From: Aquimarina latercula DSM 2041
GTDB lineage: Bacteria; Bacteroidota; Bacteroidia; Flavobacteriales; Flavobacteriaceae
Reading direction: 5' to 3'
Length of the DNA: 64,000 bases
Assembly (NCBI RefSeq): GCF_000430645.1
Contig: NZ_KE387185.1
Span: 283,780 to 347,779 of the forward strand
In this document: positions 8,793 through 17,538 of the stretch, one piece after another
How positions within the stretch are numbered: the first letter of the stretch is position 1
Layout: each line of letters starts with the position of its first letter
Made by a program: the position numbers and the translations under genes
The notes under the pieces: model-generated
Database searches by the model: none
The model's input: only the letters and a program-made list of their open reading frames with translations
What the model was told of the DNA's origin: nothing

Positions 8793-8842
8793 AAATGAAA
8801 AACTAAAGATGTTCCACGTGGAACATCTTTAGTTTTTCATTT
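8793..8842. repeat. 50-bp perfect palindrome centred on parS site 4 and the ybeY stop
   Basis: Bases pair outward from the centre (8817/8818) without a mismatch for 25 bp on each side, ending at 8793 and 8842. As RNA it would be a very stable hairpin at the end of the ybeY message and may also act as a terminator or RNA stabiliser. Confidence 0.85.
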
Positions 8843-9225
8843 TCTTTTTGTCTCATAAGAATTTCCTCCTCCTTAGTTTTGTCCTTATATCCACAAAAAT
8901 GCAACACCCCATGAACAATCACTCTTCTCAATTCATCCACAAAACTTACACCATAATGGTCAGCATTTTCCGAAACTCTTTCCAAAGAAACAAAAATATC
9001 TCCAGCAACAATATTTCCCAAACCATTACCAAAACTAATTATATCGGTATATGTGTCATGGTTCAAAAAATCCTGATTTATTTGTAATAAATATTCATCA
9101 TCACAAAAAATATAATTGATCTCTCCAAGCTTCTTTTCTTCAGAAATTAAAACCTTTTCCAACCAAGAGCTTACAGCCCTCTCATCAACATCATAACCAG
9201 TAGTTTCGTAAAAATAATTAATCAT
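8803..9225 (-). CDS. ybeY: Endoribonuclease YbeY (rRNA maturation factor)
   Basis: 140 residues, normal length. The signature region is RRVIVHGVLHFCGYKDKT: the first two zinc-binding histidines (HGVLH) are present, while the third position of the usual H-x3-H-x5-H is Asp (FCGYKD), which I believe is usual in Bacteroidota and may still bind metal. YbeY is a single-strand endonuclease needed for 16S rRNA 3'-end maturation and ribosome quality control. Its ATG lies inside the end of the DUF4175 gene (8-bp overlap), showing translational coupling. The last residues, MFHVEHL, are encoded by a parS site, so the tail is shaped by DNA function rather than by protein function. Confidence 0.93.
   Translation of the reverse strand: MINYFYETTGYDVDERAVSSWLEKVLISEEKKLGEINYIFCDDEYLLQINQDFLNHDTYTDIISFGNGLGNIVAGDIFVSLERVSENADHYGVSFVDELRRVIVHGVLHFCGYKDKTKEEEILMRQKENEKLKMFHVEHL
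8810..8825. other. parS site 4, inside ybeY
   Basis: Exact TGTTCCACGTGGAACA. On the minus strand it encodes residues MFHVEH near the C-terminus of YbeY, so the site is part of a coding sequence. Confidence 0.88.
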
Positions 9226-12200
9226 TAGTCTTTCTAAAATATTCCTGCACTTTACGCTTATAATTCTCGCGCAAAGGTAATACTTGTCTGTTTAATATTT
9301 CCGTTGTATTAAAATATTGTTTCGCCTTCAATATTTGCTCATTATTATCATTACTGAATTTCTTGTTATTACTTCTACTTTCTCTCCTATCCTCTTCTCC
9401 TTGTTCTATAGTAGCATCCTCTAATTTGAGTAATTCATGTTTTAAATCCATCATCTTACTCAAGGTGTTGTTATTAAAACCTTTCTCCAACAACTCACCC
9501 TCAATCTGCTCCATTTTATTTAAAAGCCCACTTCCTTTTCCTTTTCCAATTCCTTCCTTCTTCAACTTGTCTTCTAATGCGTTACGCAATTGTTGTTGTT
9601 GCTTATATATTTCATATAACTCACCATTCATATCCTCTTTTTGCATCTCAGATTCACGTTGACCATCTTTTCCATTTTTTCCTTTCTCACCTTTTTCCTT
9701 TCCTTCTTTGCCACTTCCTTTACCTTTTCCCTTTTCTCCATCTTCACCAGATGATCCACTATTAGATTCCCCTTTCTGTTGACCTTCTTTTTTCCCTTTT
9801 CCCTTTTTAGCACCTTCCTTCATTTTCTCATTTAACTCACCCTGCTTTTTAATGATATCTGGTAATTGGAACCCTTTAGACTTATTCCCGCTTTTACCTT
9901 TTCCTTTAGCTGACATACTGTTTTGCATCTGATCCAAAATTATACTTAGAAAATACGCCAGATCATTAGAACCAGTTACCGCATACTGTTGATTAGCCGT
10001 TCCCTGAATCACTTGATTCTCCGCCAAACGCTCTAATGACTTGTCCAAATTAAACTCTATATCCGTAAGCTTACCTGTAACTTCATCAGATATTTTAGGC
10101 CTACGCAACGCTAATGCATACAAACTGTCATCTATATGTATAAAATTTTCTCTTAATACACTTTGCCTTTTCAATTTGCCAGAATATGTTGGGTTATCAT
10201 TATTAATTCCTTTAAATTCTTTCATCAATCCCTCCTGCTCAATTGAAAAATCGACCAAGTTGTCTAGAATTTGTCTCAACATTTCCATATCCTCTTGTTC
10301 CTGTTCTCCTCCACCCATCTGCATTTGCATCTGCATACCCTTGCTCATTTGCTTCATTTTTTCAGCTGCACTCTTTTGATTTTTTTTAGCCTCAGATTTA
10401 TTTTTCTTCTCCAAATTATCACTCGCATCTTCTTGTTCCTTTGTCACATCCTCCTCATCTTTTTTGTTTTCATCTAACTTCATTGGTTTCTGTAAATCCT
10501 CATTATCCTTTCTAAGATCCTCCATCTCTTCCTTAAACCTTTCAAACTCTTTGTTTAAATCCTCCTGCTTTTCTTTTGTGTTTTCCTCTCCCTTTTCAGA
10601 TAATTCCTCCTGCTTCTCAGCCATTTCCTTCAACTTATTAGCTAACTTTTCATGCTTTTCTATCACATAATACCTTTTGGTTAATTCTAATAATTGCTCC
10701 AAATTTTTCTTTAAATTCTTATTCTCCTTTGCCAGTTCCTCCAGCTTCTCCGTCAGCTCCTCCTTTTGCAATTTTTCTGCTATCTTATTTATTTCATCTA
10801 AAAGCTTTTCATTTTTCTTTAGCTTTTGTTCGTTGCGTTCTAACATTTCCTTTAATGCATCTTTAAAAGGTTCCTCTTTCTTTTTGTCTTCCATCTGCTC
10901 CAAATTATCCTTCAACTTTTTAGAGAAATTCTGCATCATCTTCTCCTGTTCCTTTTGCCTTTTTAAATAATCCTCGAGCTTCTTTTTGTCATTATAATCC
11001 AATTGCTTTTTCTCCTTCTGAAGCTTACTAATACTCTTTAAATCCTGTTCTTGAGACTTAAACTTTTTTAATGATTTATTTAATCCAGATATAGCCTGAT
11101 TCTGTTCATTAAGTCTTTTCTCCTCCTCTTCATTCGTGGTTAATTTTCTATAACTAAAAACCTGGCTTTTGGTGCTCTTACTTTTATTTATTTGGTCATT
11201 ATCAAAAACTTCGAAATAAAACTCGTAATTAACACCTTCCTTTAAATCCAAATTTCCAGGAAACACGTGTATAAATTCATCAAATACCGAAGAATTTATA
11301 CCTATACTTTTTGTTTCTTTATTTGATTCCTGATCGCTATCATAATACACCAACCTTAAACCATTAAGACCATAATCATCACTAACTCTACCAAAAAAAT
11401 ACATAGTATTATTATCTACAGTATCCTTTTCTGCTGTCAACTTAATCTCTGGATATTGATCTTTTATTACATTTACATTGAAGGAAATATTATCATAATC
11501 ATGCACATTTTTATTAGATGTTGTAATCCTATAATCCCAATTGCTATATAAAACATTTCTATATTTAAAGTTAGAATCACTCTTTTCGAAAACATACGAA
11601 GAATCCATAGTAACCATTTTTACTTTTTCTGTATTTCTAGTTCTAACTTTCCATTCCACTCTTGTTCCTTCCGGTACAATTGCATTACCCGAACTTTGTA
11701 AGGCTTCATCCTTTTTTCCGGTATATGAAGGATAATCCAATTGCATAACAAAATCTAATAATGTTGGTACTGGTACTACCTCTAATTCATAGTCCTTTGA
11801 AACAACATCGTTAGAAGACAAAACAAAATCTATAGAATTTTTTGGTTGCGTAAATATATATTCATAAGATCCAACGTCTGTATTCTTTAAAAAATAAATC
11901 TCATCGTTATATTTTATCTGCACCTCTTCAGGAAGAACCTCACCAACCGTTTTAACTTGTAATAAAAAATCCTTGTTTTCTAGAGCATTTAGGGATTTAT
12001 TAACCACGAAAAACTGAAACGGCGCTGGAGGTTCATATGCAGTTTCGTAATTAACTACACGTTTATAACTCTCCGAAAACCAACTACCACTATTAAAAAA
12101 ACTTACTAGTAAAAAAACTAAAACAGGAATCAAGGCATATTTTAAATATTTAGCATTTTTCTTAAAATCTATAGCTAATTTAAAAGGTATAGGTTTTAAT

Positions 12201-12601
12201 TCTAAAGACTTCTGTTCTATGCTTGCCAAGAGTAAAGATGAAGAAGAATCATCATTATTTAACTGTAGTAAGTTTAATAATTTATCATTAACATTTGGAA
12301 AATGATCACCTATAATCTTCGAAGCATTTTCATAATTAATTCCATTAGCTATTTTTAACAACTTAGCAGCTGGTATTAAAATAAATTTTATAAACAGGGA
12401 AATTTCCACAACAACAAACAACCAAAACAACACAGTTCTCCAAGTACTATTTAACCAAAAGGCATACTCTATTAACAACGTAATCAAAAAATATAATACT
12501 CCTATAGCAAAAAATAGTATAATCCCTTTTATCAATTCGTTGATATAGTATTTTCTAATAAACTGCTCTAATTTCTCCTTTATGAATTCAAAACTACCCA
12601 T
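9218..12601 (-). CDS. Large membrane-anchored coiled-coil protein, DUF4175 family
   Basis: 1127 residues. Three transmembrane segments sit in the N-terminal 170 residues (about 24-46, 53-78, 152-167). Residues about 180-490 are beta-rich, Ig-like and probably periplasmic (YPSYTGKKDEAL, FYFEVFDNDQINKSKST). From about 495 to 770 there is a very long Glu/Lys coiled coil, then a Met/Gln-rich stretch, and near 950-1000 a low-complexity Gly/Lys/Glu region (KGKGKGSGKEGKEKGEKGK). This layout matches the DUF4175 proteins of Bacteroidetes; their function is unknown, though envelope organisation is plausible. The stop overlaps the ybeY start, so it heads the DUF4175-ybeY operon. Three strong runs of shadow frames on the other strand are explained by its low complexity. 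Confidence 0.85.
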   Translation of the reverse strand: MGSFEFIKEKLEQFIRKYYINELIKGIILFFAIGVLYFLITLLIEYAFWLNSTWRTVLFWLFVVVEISLFIKFILIPAAKLLKIANGINYENASKIIGDHFPNVNDKLLNLLQLNNDDSSSSLLLASIEQKSLELKPIPFKLAIDFKKNAKYLKYALIPVLVFLLVSFFNSGSWFSESYKRVVNYETAYEPPAPFQFFVVNKSLNALENKDFLLQVKTVGEVLPEEVQIKYNDEIYFLKNTDVGSYEYIFTQPKNSIDFVLSSNDVVSKDYELEVVPVPTLLDFVMQLDYPSYTGKKDEALQSSGNAIVPEGTRVEWKVRTRNTEKVKMVTMDSSYVFEKSDSNFKYRNVLYSNWDYRITTSNKNVHDYDNISFNVNVIKDQYPEIKLTAEKDTVDNNTMYFFGRVSDDYGLNGLRLVYYDSDQESNKETKSIGINSSVFDEFIHVFPGNLDLKEGVNYEFYFEVFDNDQINKSKSTKSQVFSYRKLTTNEEEEKRLNEQNQAISGLNKSLKKFKSQEQDLKSISKLQKEKKQLDYNDKKKLEDYLKRQKEQEKMMQNFSKKLKDNLEQMEDKKKEEPFKDALKEMLERNEQKLKKNEKLLDEINKIAEKLQKEELTEKLEELAKENKNLKKNLEQLLELTKRYYVIEKHEKLANKLKEMAEKQEELSEKGEENTKEKQEDLNKEFERFKEEMEDLRKDNEDLQKPMKLDENKKDEEDVTKEQEDASDNLEKKNKSEAKKNQKSAAEKMKQMSKGMQMQMQMGGGEQEQEDMEMLRQILDNLVDFSIEQEGLMKEFKGINNDNPTYSGKLKRQSVLRENFIHIDDSLYALALRRPKISDEVTGKLTDIEFNLDKSLERLAENQVIQGTANQQYAVTGSNDLAYFLSIILDQMQNSMSAKGKGKSGNKSKGFQLPDIIKKQGELNEKMKEGAKKGKGKKEGQQKGESNSGSSGEDGEKGKGKGSGKEGKEKGEKGKNGKDGQRESEMQKEDMNGELYEIYKQQQQLRNALEDKLKKEGIGKGKGSGLLNKMEQIEGELLEKGFNNNTLSKMMDLKHELLKLEDATIEQGEEDRRESRSNNKKFSNDNNEQILKAKQYFNTTEILNRQVLPLRENYKRKVQEYFRKTND

Positions 12602-12654
12602 AACTCTCTCCTTTTCTATTTCAGTAATCTATAAAACTACAACTTTATTTCTTA

Positions 12655-12662
12655 TAGATTTG
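12655..12662 (+). promoter_or_regulatory. Candidate -7 element for the AlkB-like gene
   Basis: TAGATTTG matches TAnnTTTG 41 bp upstream of the start, in the 102-bp divergent gap. No clear TTG at the -33 distance. Confidence 0.4.
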
Positions 12663-12703
12663 TTATATTTATTATAATTCAAACCCCTATACAGTAACTT
12701 ATT

Positions 12704-13741
12704 ATGAAAGATTTAAAATATATATCCGCATACACCATTCCTGTTGTTGCATTTCTAAGCATATGGTTACAAGGAATCTATACTTATTTAACTCCTATAT
12801 ATGTATTTGGGCTAATTCCCTTTTTAGAATTATTTACATCCGCATCCAATGAAAACTTAGAAGAAGATCTTCGTTTATCTAAATCAAAAAAACGTCTTTT
12901 CGATTGGTTACTTTACATCAATCTTCCTCTTATATATTCCATTTTATTCTATGCCATATATACTATTACTAAGAATACCTTATCCCTCTATGAAATTATA
13001 GGTATCATAATATCAACAGGAATAGTTCTTGGAGCTAATGGTATTAACGTGGGTCACGAGCTAGGTCATCGTTTTACAAATGAAAGGTTTATAGCAAAAG
13101 CACTACTACTACCCTCCTTATATATGCATTTTTATATCGAACACAATTTTGGTCACCATCTAAAAGCAGCTACAACAGAAGATCCAGCTACCGCCAAATA
13201 TAACCAACCTGTATATTTATTCTGGATCACTTCTGTTATAGGTCAATATATAAGTGCTTGGAAAATTCAAACCAAATTATTAACCCAAAACAATCTCTCT
13301 TTTTTCTCAATCAAAAATGATATGTTTTGGTATCTAATTATTACAACACTATACCTAGGATCTATATACTTCTTTTTTGATCTTTACGGTTTTTACATCG
13401 CAATTTCTAGCGGAGTTATTGGATTCCTATTGTTAGAAACTATCAATTACATAGAACATTATGGTCTTAAACGAAACAAAAACAGTTCTGGTAGATATGA
13501 AAGAGTTAGAGAAATTCACTCCTGGAACTCTAATCACTTATTAGGACGTATACTACTTTTTGAACTTACAAGACATAGTGATCATCACTATCGCGCATCT
13601 AAAAAATACCAAATTCTTGATCATCATGATAAGAGCCCTCAGCTACCGTTTGGTTACCCAACTTCGATGGTAATTGCGCTTCTCCCTCCTCTTTGGTTTA
13701 TACTTATGAATAAAAGAGTACCGACCGAAATGAAACCATAA
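12704..13741 (+). CDS. alkB: AlkB-type membrane di-iron alkane 1-monooxygenase
   Basis: 345 residues with several membrane spans. All the histidine boxes of the AlkB family are visible in order: HELGHR (118-123), EHNFGHH (146-152), NYIEHYGL (248-255, the motif that separates alkane hydroxylases from desaturases) and RHSDHH (290-295). These bind the di-iron centre that hydroxylates a terminal methyl group using O2 and electrons from rubredoxin. No rubredoxin or rubredoxin reductase gene is adjacent, so electron transfer must come from elsewhere. In marine Flavobacteriaceae such enzymes may act on alkanes or on other alkyl chains; the substrate cannot be read here. It is divergent from the DUF4175 gene and sits alone. 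Confidence 0.88.
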   Translation: MKDLKYISAYTIPVVAFLSIWLQGIYTYLTPIYVFGLIPFLELFTSASNENLEEDLRLSKSKKRLFDWLLYINLPLIYSILFYAIYTITKNTLSLYEIIGIIISTGIVLGANGINVGHELGHRFTNERFIAKALLLPSLYMHFYIEHNFGHHLKAATTEDPATAKYNQPVYLFWITSVIGQYISAWKIQTKLLTQNNLSFFSIKNDMFWYLIITTLYLGSIYFFFDLYGFYIAISSGVIGFLLLETINYIEHYGLKRNKNSSGRYERVREIHSWNSNHLLGRILLFELTRHSDHHYRASKKYQILDHHDKSPQLPFGYPTSMVIALLPPLWFILMNKRVPTEMKP

Positions 13742-13806
13742 ATTATTTATAGTTTTTTATATATATTTATTAGATAAAATCTTTTTTAAACACTTATTTT
13801 AGATCG

Positions 13807-13814
13807 TATCTTTG
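13807..13814 (+). promoter_or_regulatory. -7 promoter element for gltX
   Basis: TATCTTTG matches TAnnTTTG 42 bp upstream of the gltX start. A TTG at -33 is not obvious; a T-rich tract takes its place. Confidence 0.55.
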
Positions 13815-13855
13815 CCATCACTTTTGCACGTCTTATTCAGCAAAAAACAAAGATT

Positions 13856-15367
13856 ATGACAAAAAACATCAGGGTACGATTTGCCCCAAGTCCAACTGGA
13901 CCTCTTCATATAGGTGGAGTAAGAACTGCTCTATTTAATTATCTTTTTGCAAAAAAAAACAAAGGAACATTTGTTCTTAGAATAGAAGATACTGATCAAA
14001 ATAGATATGTTGCAGGTGCTGAAAATTATATAACTGAATCATTAAACTGGTGTAATATTCCATTTGACGAAGGCCCAGGTAAAGAAGGTAATTTTGGTCC
14101 ATATAAACAAAGTGAAAGAAAGCACTTATATAAACAATATGCTGATCAATTAATAAAAAATGGTCATGCTTATTATGCCTTTGATACATCCGATGAGCTT
14201 ACTGAACACAGAAAAAATCATGAAGCAAAAGGTAAAACCTTTATATATAATTGGCATAACAGATCCAAGTTAAATAATTCGTTGTCGCTCTCAGATAACG
14301 AAACAAAACTAAAAATTGAATCTGGTGATCCATATGTAATACGTTTTAAATGTCCTAAAGATGAAACTTTACATTTAACTGATGAAGTACGTGGAGATAT
14401 TACTATAGATACTAATATATTAGATGATAAAATATTATTTAAAAGTGATGGAATGCCAACGTATCATCTTGCCAATATAGTAGATGATCACTTAATGCAA
14501 ATCACTCATGTTATTCGCGGGGAGGAATGGTTACCTTCTTTAGCTCTGCATGTATTATTGTATAGATCTCTAGAATGGAAAGCTCCTAGCTTCTCTCATC
14601 TACCTCTCATACTAAAACCAACAGGCAAAGGAAAATTAGGTAAAAGAGATGGAATCACCGGGGGGTTTCCTGTTTTTCCTTTACAATGGACAGATCCTAA
14701 AACTAATGAAGAAGCCTCTGGATATCGTGAAGATGGATATTTACCAGAAGCAGTCATTAACATGCTTGCTTTTCTTGGTTGGAATCCTGGAACAGAGCAA
14801 GAACTTTTTTCTTTAGAACAATTAATAAATGAGTTTGATCTAACCAGAGTTAACAAAGCCGGAGCAAAATTTGATCCTGAAAAAACTAAGTGGTTCCAAC
14901 AACAACATTTTCAGCTAGCTCAGAACTCGGTACACGTGGAACAATTGCAACAAATACTTTCTGAAAATAATATTTCTACTTCTTATGATCTAAATGAAGT
15001 AATTGAACTAATAAAAGAACGAGCTGTTTTTTCTAAAGACCTCTGGGATCTCAGTAAGTTTCTGTTCATTGCTCCTTCAGAATATGATGAAAAAGCAACT
15101 AAAAAAGCCTGGAAACAAGAAACTCCTGATTTAATGCACGAGCTCACCAGAATAATTAGTGATATTCATGATTTCAACGCGGAAAACATTTCTAATACAG
15201 TTAAAAGCTGGATAAAATCTAAAGAAATTGGATTTGGTAAAATTATGATGCCTTTACGAATTGCGTTAGTAGGATCATTACAAGGTCCTGACATCTTCAA
15301 AATTATAGAAATTATAGGTAAGGACGAAACTATAAAACGAATCGAAGCTATTATAGAAAAACTATAA
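13856..15367 (+). CDS. gltX: Glutamyl-tRNA synthetase
   Basis: 503 residues, typical for bacterial GluRS. The class I HIGH motif is in RFAPSPTGPLHIGGVRTALF (HIGG 18-21) and the KMSKS equivalent is KLGKRDG at about 260. It charges tRNA-Glu with glutamate in the cytoplasm. Because a separate glutaminyl-tRNA synthetase gene lies 2 kb away, this enzyme is probably the discriminating type. The gene ends in a strong hairpin terminator. A degenerate parS-like sequence lies inside the coding region at 14928-14943 (residues SVHVEQ). Confidence 0.97.
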   Translation: MTKNIRVRFAPSPTGPLHIGGVRTALFNYLFAKKNKGTFVLRIEDTDQNRYVAGAENYITESLNWCNIPFDEGPGKEGNFGPYKQSERKHLYKQYADQLIKNGHAYYAFDTSDELTEHRKNHEAKGKTFIYNWHNRSKLNNSLSLSDNETKLKIESGDPYVIRFKCPKDETLHLTDEVRGDITIDTNILDDKILFKSDGMPTYHLANIVDDHLMQITHVIRGEEWLPSLALHVLLYRSLEWKAPSFSHLPLILKPTGKGKLGKRDGITGGFPVFPLQWTDPKTNEEASGYREDGYLPEAVINMLAFLGWNPGTEQELFSLEQLINEFDLTRVNKAGAKFDPEKTKWFQQQHFQLAQNSVHVEQLQQILSENNISTSYDLNEVIELIKERAVFSKDLWDLSKFLFIAPSEYDEKATKKAWKQETPDLMHELTRIISDIHDFNAENISNTVKSWIKSKEIGFGKIMMPLRIALVGSLQGPDIFKIIEIIGKDETIKRIEAIIEKL

Positions 15368-15395
15368 TATTTATAAATTTCTAAACTATAAAAAC

Positions 15396-15427
15396 ACCCC
15401 TCTATCTAAATTAGATAGAGGGGTTTT
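15396..15427 (+). terminator. Rho-independent terminator of gltX
   Basis: Perfect 13-bp stem, arms CCCCTCTATCTAA and TTAGATAGAGGGG, followed by TTTT, 29 bp after the gltX stop. Confidence 0.92.
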
Positions 15428-15487
15428 ATCTTATTAGTTGTAACAATTTACAATAAATATATACTGATATAATATATATTATAAATA

Positions 15488-15676
15488 ATGTCAACAATGG
15501 GAAAGCAATATAAAGTTCTTAAATTATCAAATTTATGGTCAACCGAAAAACTACGAAAGCAAGCTGAAGATACTCTAAACAAAGCTTCTCAAGAAGGATG
15601 GGAAATTATCTCAGTCGCCTTCGGAACTTCTAGTAGTTCAGGCATGTCTACCGCAATGATAACTATAGCAAAATAA
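15488..15676 (+). CDS. Small DUF4177-like protein
   Basis: 62 residues. The pattern QYKVLKLS ... LEDTLNKASQEGWEIISV-type (here AEDTLNKASQEGWEIISVAF) is that of DUF4177, a small alpha/beta family in which a strand, a helix and the GWE turn recur. No function is known. The protein has no signal peptide or membrane span. It begins 60 bp after the gltX terminator and ends 63 bp before the SPFH gene, so it may be co-transcribed with the latter. The start could also be the second Met (residue 4). Confidence 0.65.
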   Translation: MSTMGKQYKVLKLSNLWSTEKLRKQAEDTLNKASQEGWEIISVAFGTSSSSGMSTAMITIAK

Positions 15677-15739
15677 TATGCAATGATTTACAATTAATTA
15701 GTAACTTCATTTCAACTATTAACTTTTAATATAAAAACA

Positions 15740-16684
15740 ATGGGACTATATTTAATACCGCTAGTGATATTCGGTTTTATAATTCTTATATCAGGAATAT
15801 TCACAGTAAGACAACAGACCTCAGCTGTCGTGGAACGCTTTGGTAAATTTTTAAGCATTAGAAATTCTGGACTACATTTCAAAATTCCAGTTTTTGATCG
15901 AATAGCAGGTAGAATAAATCTAAAAATTCAACAGTTAGACGTTCTAGTAGAAACGAAAACTAAAGATGATGTATTTGTTCGTTTAAAAATATCAGTACAG
16001 TTCCAAGTAATTAAAGCTAAAGTATATGATGCTTTTTATAAATTAGAAAATCCACATGATCAAATTACCTCATATGTGTTTGATGTAGTTCGTGCAGAAG
16101 TTCCTAAAATGAAGTTAGATGATGTATTTGAAAGAAAAGATGATATTGCTATTGCCGTAAAACAAGAGCTTAATGAAGCTATGGTGAACTATGGTTATGA
16201 TATTATTAAAACATTAGTTACCGATATCGATCCCGATCTTCAAGTAAAAGAAGCTATGAATAGAATTAACGCTGCCGAACGTGAAAAAGTTGCAGCAGAA
16301 TATGAGGCTGAAGCTGAACGTATTAAAATAGTAGCTAAAGCTCGCGCAGAAGCCGAGAGTAAACGATTACAGGGTCAAGGTATTGCAGATCAAAGGAGAG
16401 AAATTGCTAGAGGATTAGAAGAAAGTGTTGATGTTCTAAATAACGTGGGTATCAACTCTCAAGAAGCCTCTGCTCTTATCGTAGTAACACAGCACTATGA
16501 TACGTTACAGTCTATAGGAGAAGAAACTAATAGTAACTTAATATTATTACCCAATTCTCCACAAGCAGGAAGTGACATGTTAAATAATATGATTGCTTCT
16601 TTTACTGCTTCTAATCAAATAGGAGAAGAAATGAAAAGACAAAATGCTAAAAAAGGTATCGGTGGAAAAAAACCAGATGCATAG
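15740..16684 (+). CDS. SPFH/band 7 domain membrane protein (stomatin-like)
   Basis: 314 residues. One N-terminal membrane segment (about 3-21, LYLIPLVIFGFIILISGIF) is followed by the band 7 domain: QQTSAVVERFGKF, GLHFKIPVFDRI, VFVRLKISVQFQV, YVFDVVRAEVPKMKLDDVFE and the helical AAEREKVAAEYEAEAERIKI, ending with a flexible tail. Proteins of this type form large oligomeric rings in the membrane and organise proteases or membrane microdomains. Compared with HflK/HflC it lacks a neighbouring partner gene, so the stomatin/prohibitin-like subgroup fits better. A hairpin terminator follows. Confidence 0.9.
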   Translation: MGLYLIPLVIFGFIILISGIFTVRQQTSAVVERFGKFLSIRNSGLHFKIPVFDRIAGRINLKIQQLDVLVETKTKDDVFVRLKISVQFQVIKAKVYDAFYKLENPHDQITSYVFDVVRAEVPKMKLDDVFERKDDIAIAVKQELNEAMVNYGYDIIKTLVTDIDPDLQVKEAMNRINAAEREKVAAEYEAEAERIKIVAKARAEAESKRLQGQGIADQRREIARGLEESVDVLNNVGINSQEASALIVVTQHYDTLQSIGEETNSNLILLPNSPQAGSDMLNNMIASFTASNQIGEEMKRQNAKKGIGGKKPDA

Positions 16685-16703
16685 AATTATCTTATAAAAT
16701 AAC

Positions 16704-16738
16704 AAAACCCGATCACATATTATGATCGGGTTTTATTT
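16704..16738 (+). terminator. Rho-independent terminator after the SPFH gene
   Basis: Arms AAAACCCGATCA and TGATCGGGTTTT with a short AT loop, followed by a T-rich tract. Confidence 0.9.
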
Positions 16739-16968
16739 TTTATAAGTTTAATAATAATCTCTGTATACAAATCACTAATTTTGCTAAAAACTGAATTGGA
16801 CGGTTTTAAGAGCATTTTTATGGCAAAGAGATAAGATTATATTATGCAACTTTTATTTTCCCTTACAGTCTTTAATATAAACCCATTTTTAATAAGGAAA
16901 AACTATATAAAAACTAATGATATAGTTTTTTCTGATATAACAAAAAATAGTTTTTACAACAAACAAAA

Positions 16969-17481
16969 ATGAAAAATTACCTATTTGTACTTCTTTTGAT
17001 TTCCGGAAGCATTTTTTCCCAAAATGTTAACACATTAAAAAAACAAGCAATCCGAGATGCAAAAGCTATTTCTGAAGCTTCCCTTAAAAAAGATGTAAAT
17101 ACTCTTTTGGACTATACACATCCAAAAATTTTTAAAAAATATGGTGAAGAGCAATTAAAAAATGATATTGAGCAAGTATTTAGAACAATGACTGCTCAAA
17201 AGATTAAAATTGTTAGCTCAAAAATTAATGGTGTATCAGATATAAAAAAAGAAAAAAAAGAATACCGATGTCTAGTTAAGAATACTATAAAAATGGATTT
17301 TAATGGACGCGATGTAACATTAAAAAGTTCTTTATTTGGTTTTTATGACAAAAAGAAAGAAAAATGGTACTTTATAGAATCTAATAAATTACTTGATGAT
17401 GAGGAAACAAAAAAAATATTTAAAAATTTCGAAACAGAAATTGAAATACCTCAAGATGAGCATATAGCTGCAGATTATTAG
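16969..17481 (+). CDS. Exported protein of unknown function
   Basis: 170 residues with a signal peptide (MKNYLFVLLLISGSIFSQ). The mature part starts with a helix (LKKQAIRDAKAISEASLKKD), then DVNTLLDYTHPKIFKKYGEE and a set of beta strands ending in KEKWYFIESNKLL. The helix-plus-curved-sheet order, and the phrase 'WYFIE' near the end, look like an NTF2/SnoaL-type fold, but I do not recognise the exact family. It is monocistronic, with its own terminator, in a flavobacterial setting; likely periplasmic. Base composition is like its neighbours. Confidence 0.7.
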   Translation: MKNYLFVLLLISGSIFSQNVNTLKKQAIRDAKAISEASLKKDVNTLLDYTHPKIFKKYGEEQLKNDIEQVFRTMTAQKIKIVSSKINGVSDIKKEKKEYRCLVKNTIKMDFNGRDVTLKSSLFGFYDKKKEKWYFIESNKLLDDEETKKIFKNFETEIEIPQDEHIAADY

Positions 17482-17483
17482 AT

Positions 17484-17528
17484 AAAAAAAAGAGATGAAA
17501 ATAATATTCATCTCTTTTTTTTATCTAA
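17484..17528. terminator. Bidirectional terminator between convergent genes
   Basis: Inverted repeat with core arms AGAGATGAA and TTCATCTCT, extended by A-rich and T-rich flanks and by ATTAGATA/TATCTAAT. It can stop transcription from both the exported-protein gene and glnS. Confidence 0.88.
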
Positions 17529-17538
17529 TAATATACTT

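Noticed and set aside
9363-10970. Several plus-strand frames rich in Ser, Phe, Cys and Leu
   Set aside because: They lie opposite the Lys/Glu-rich coil of the DUF4175 gene and simply mirror its codon bias.
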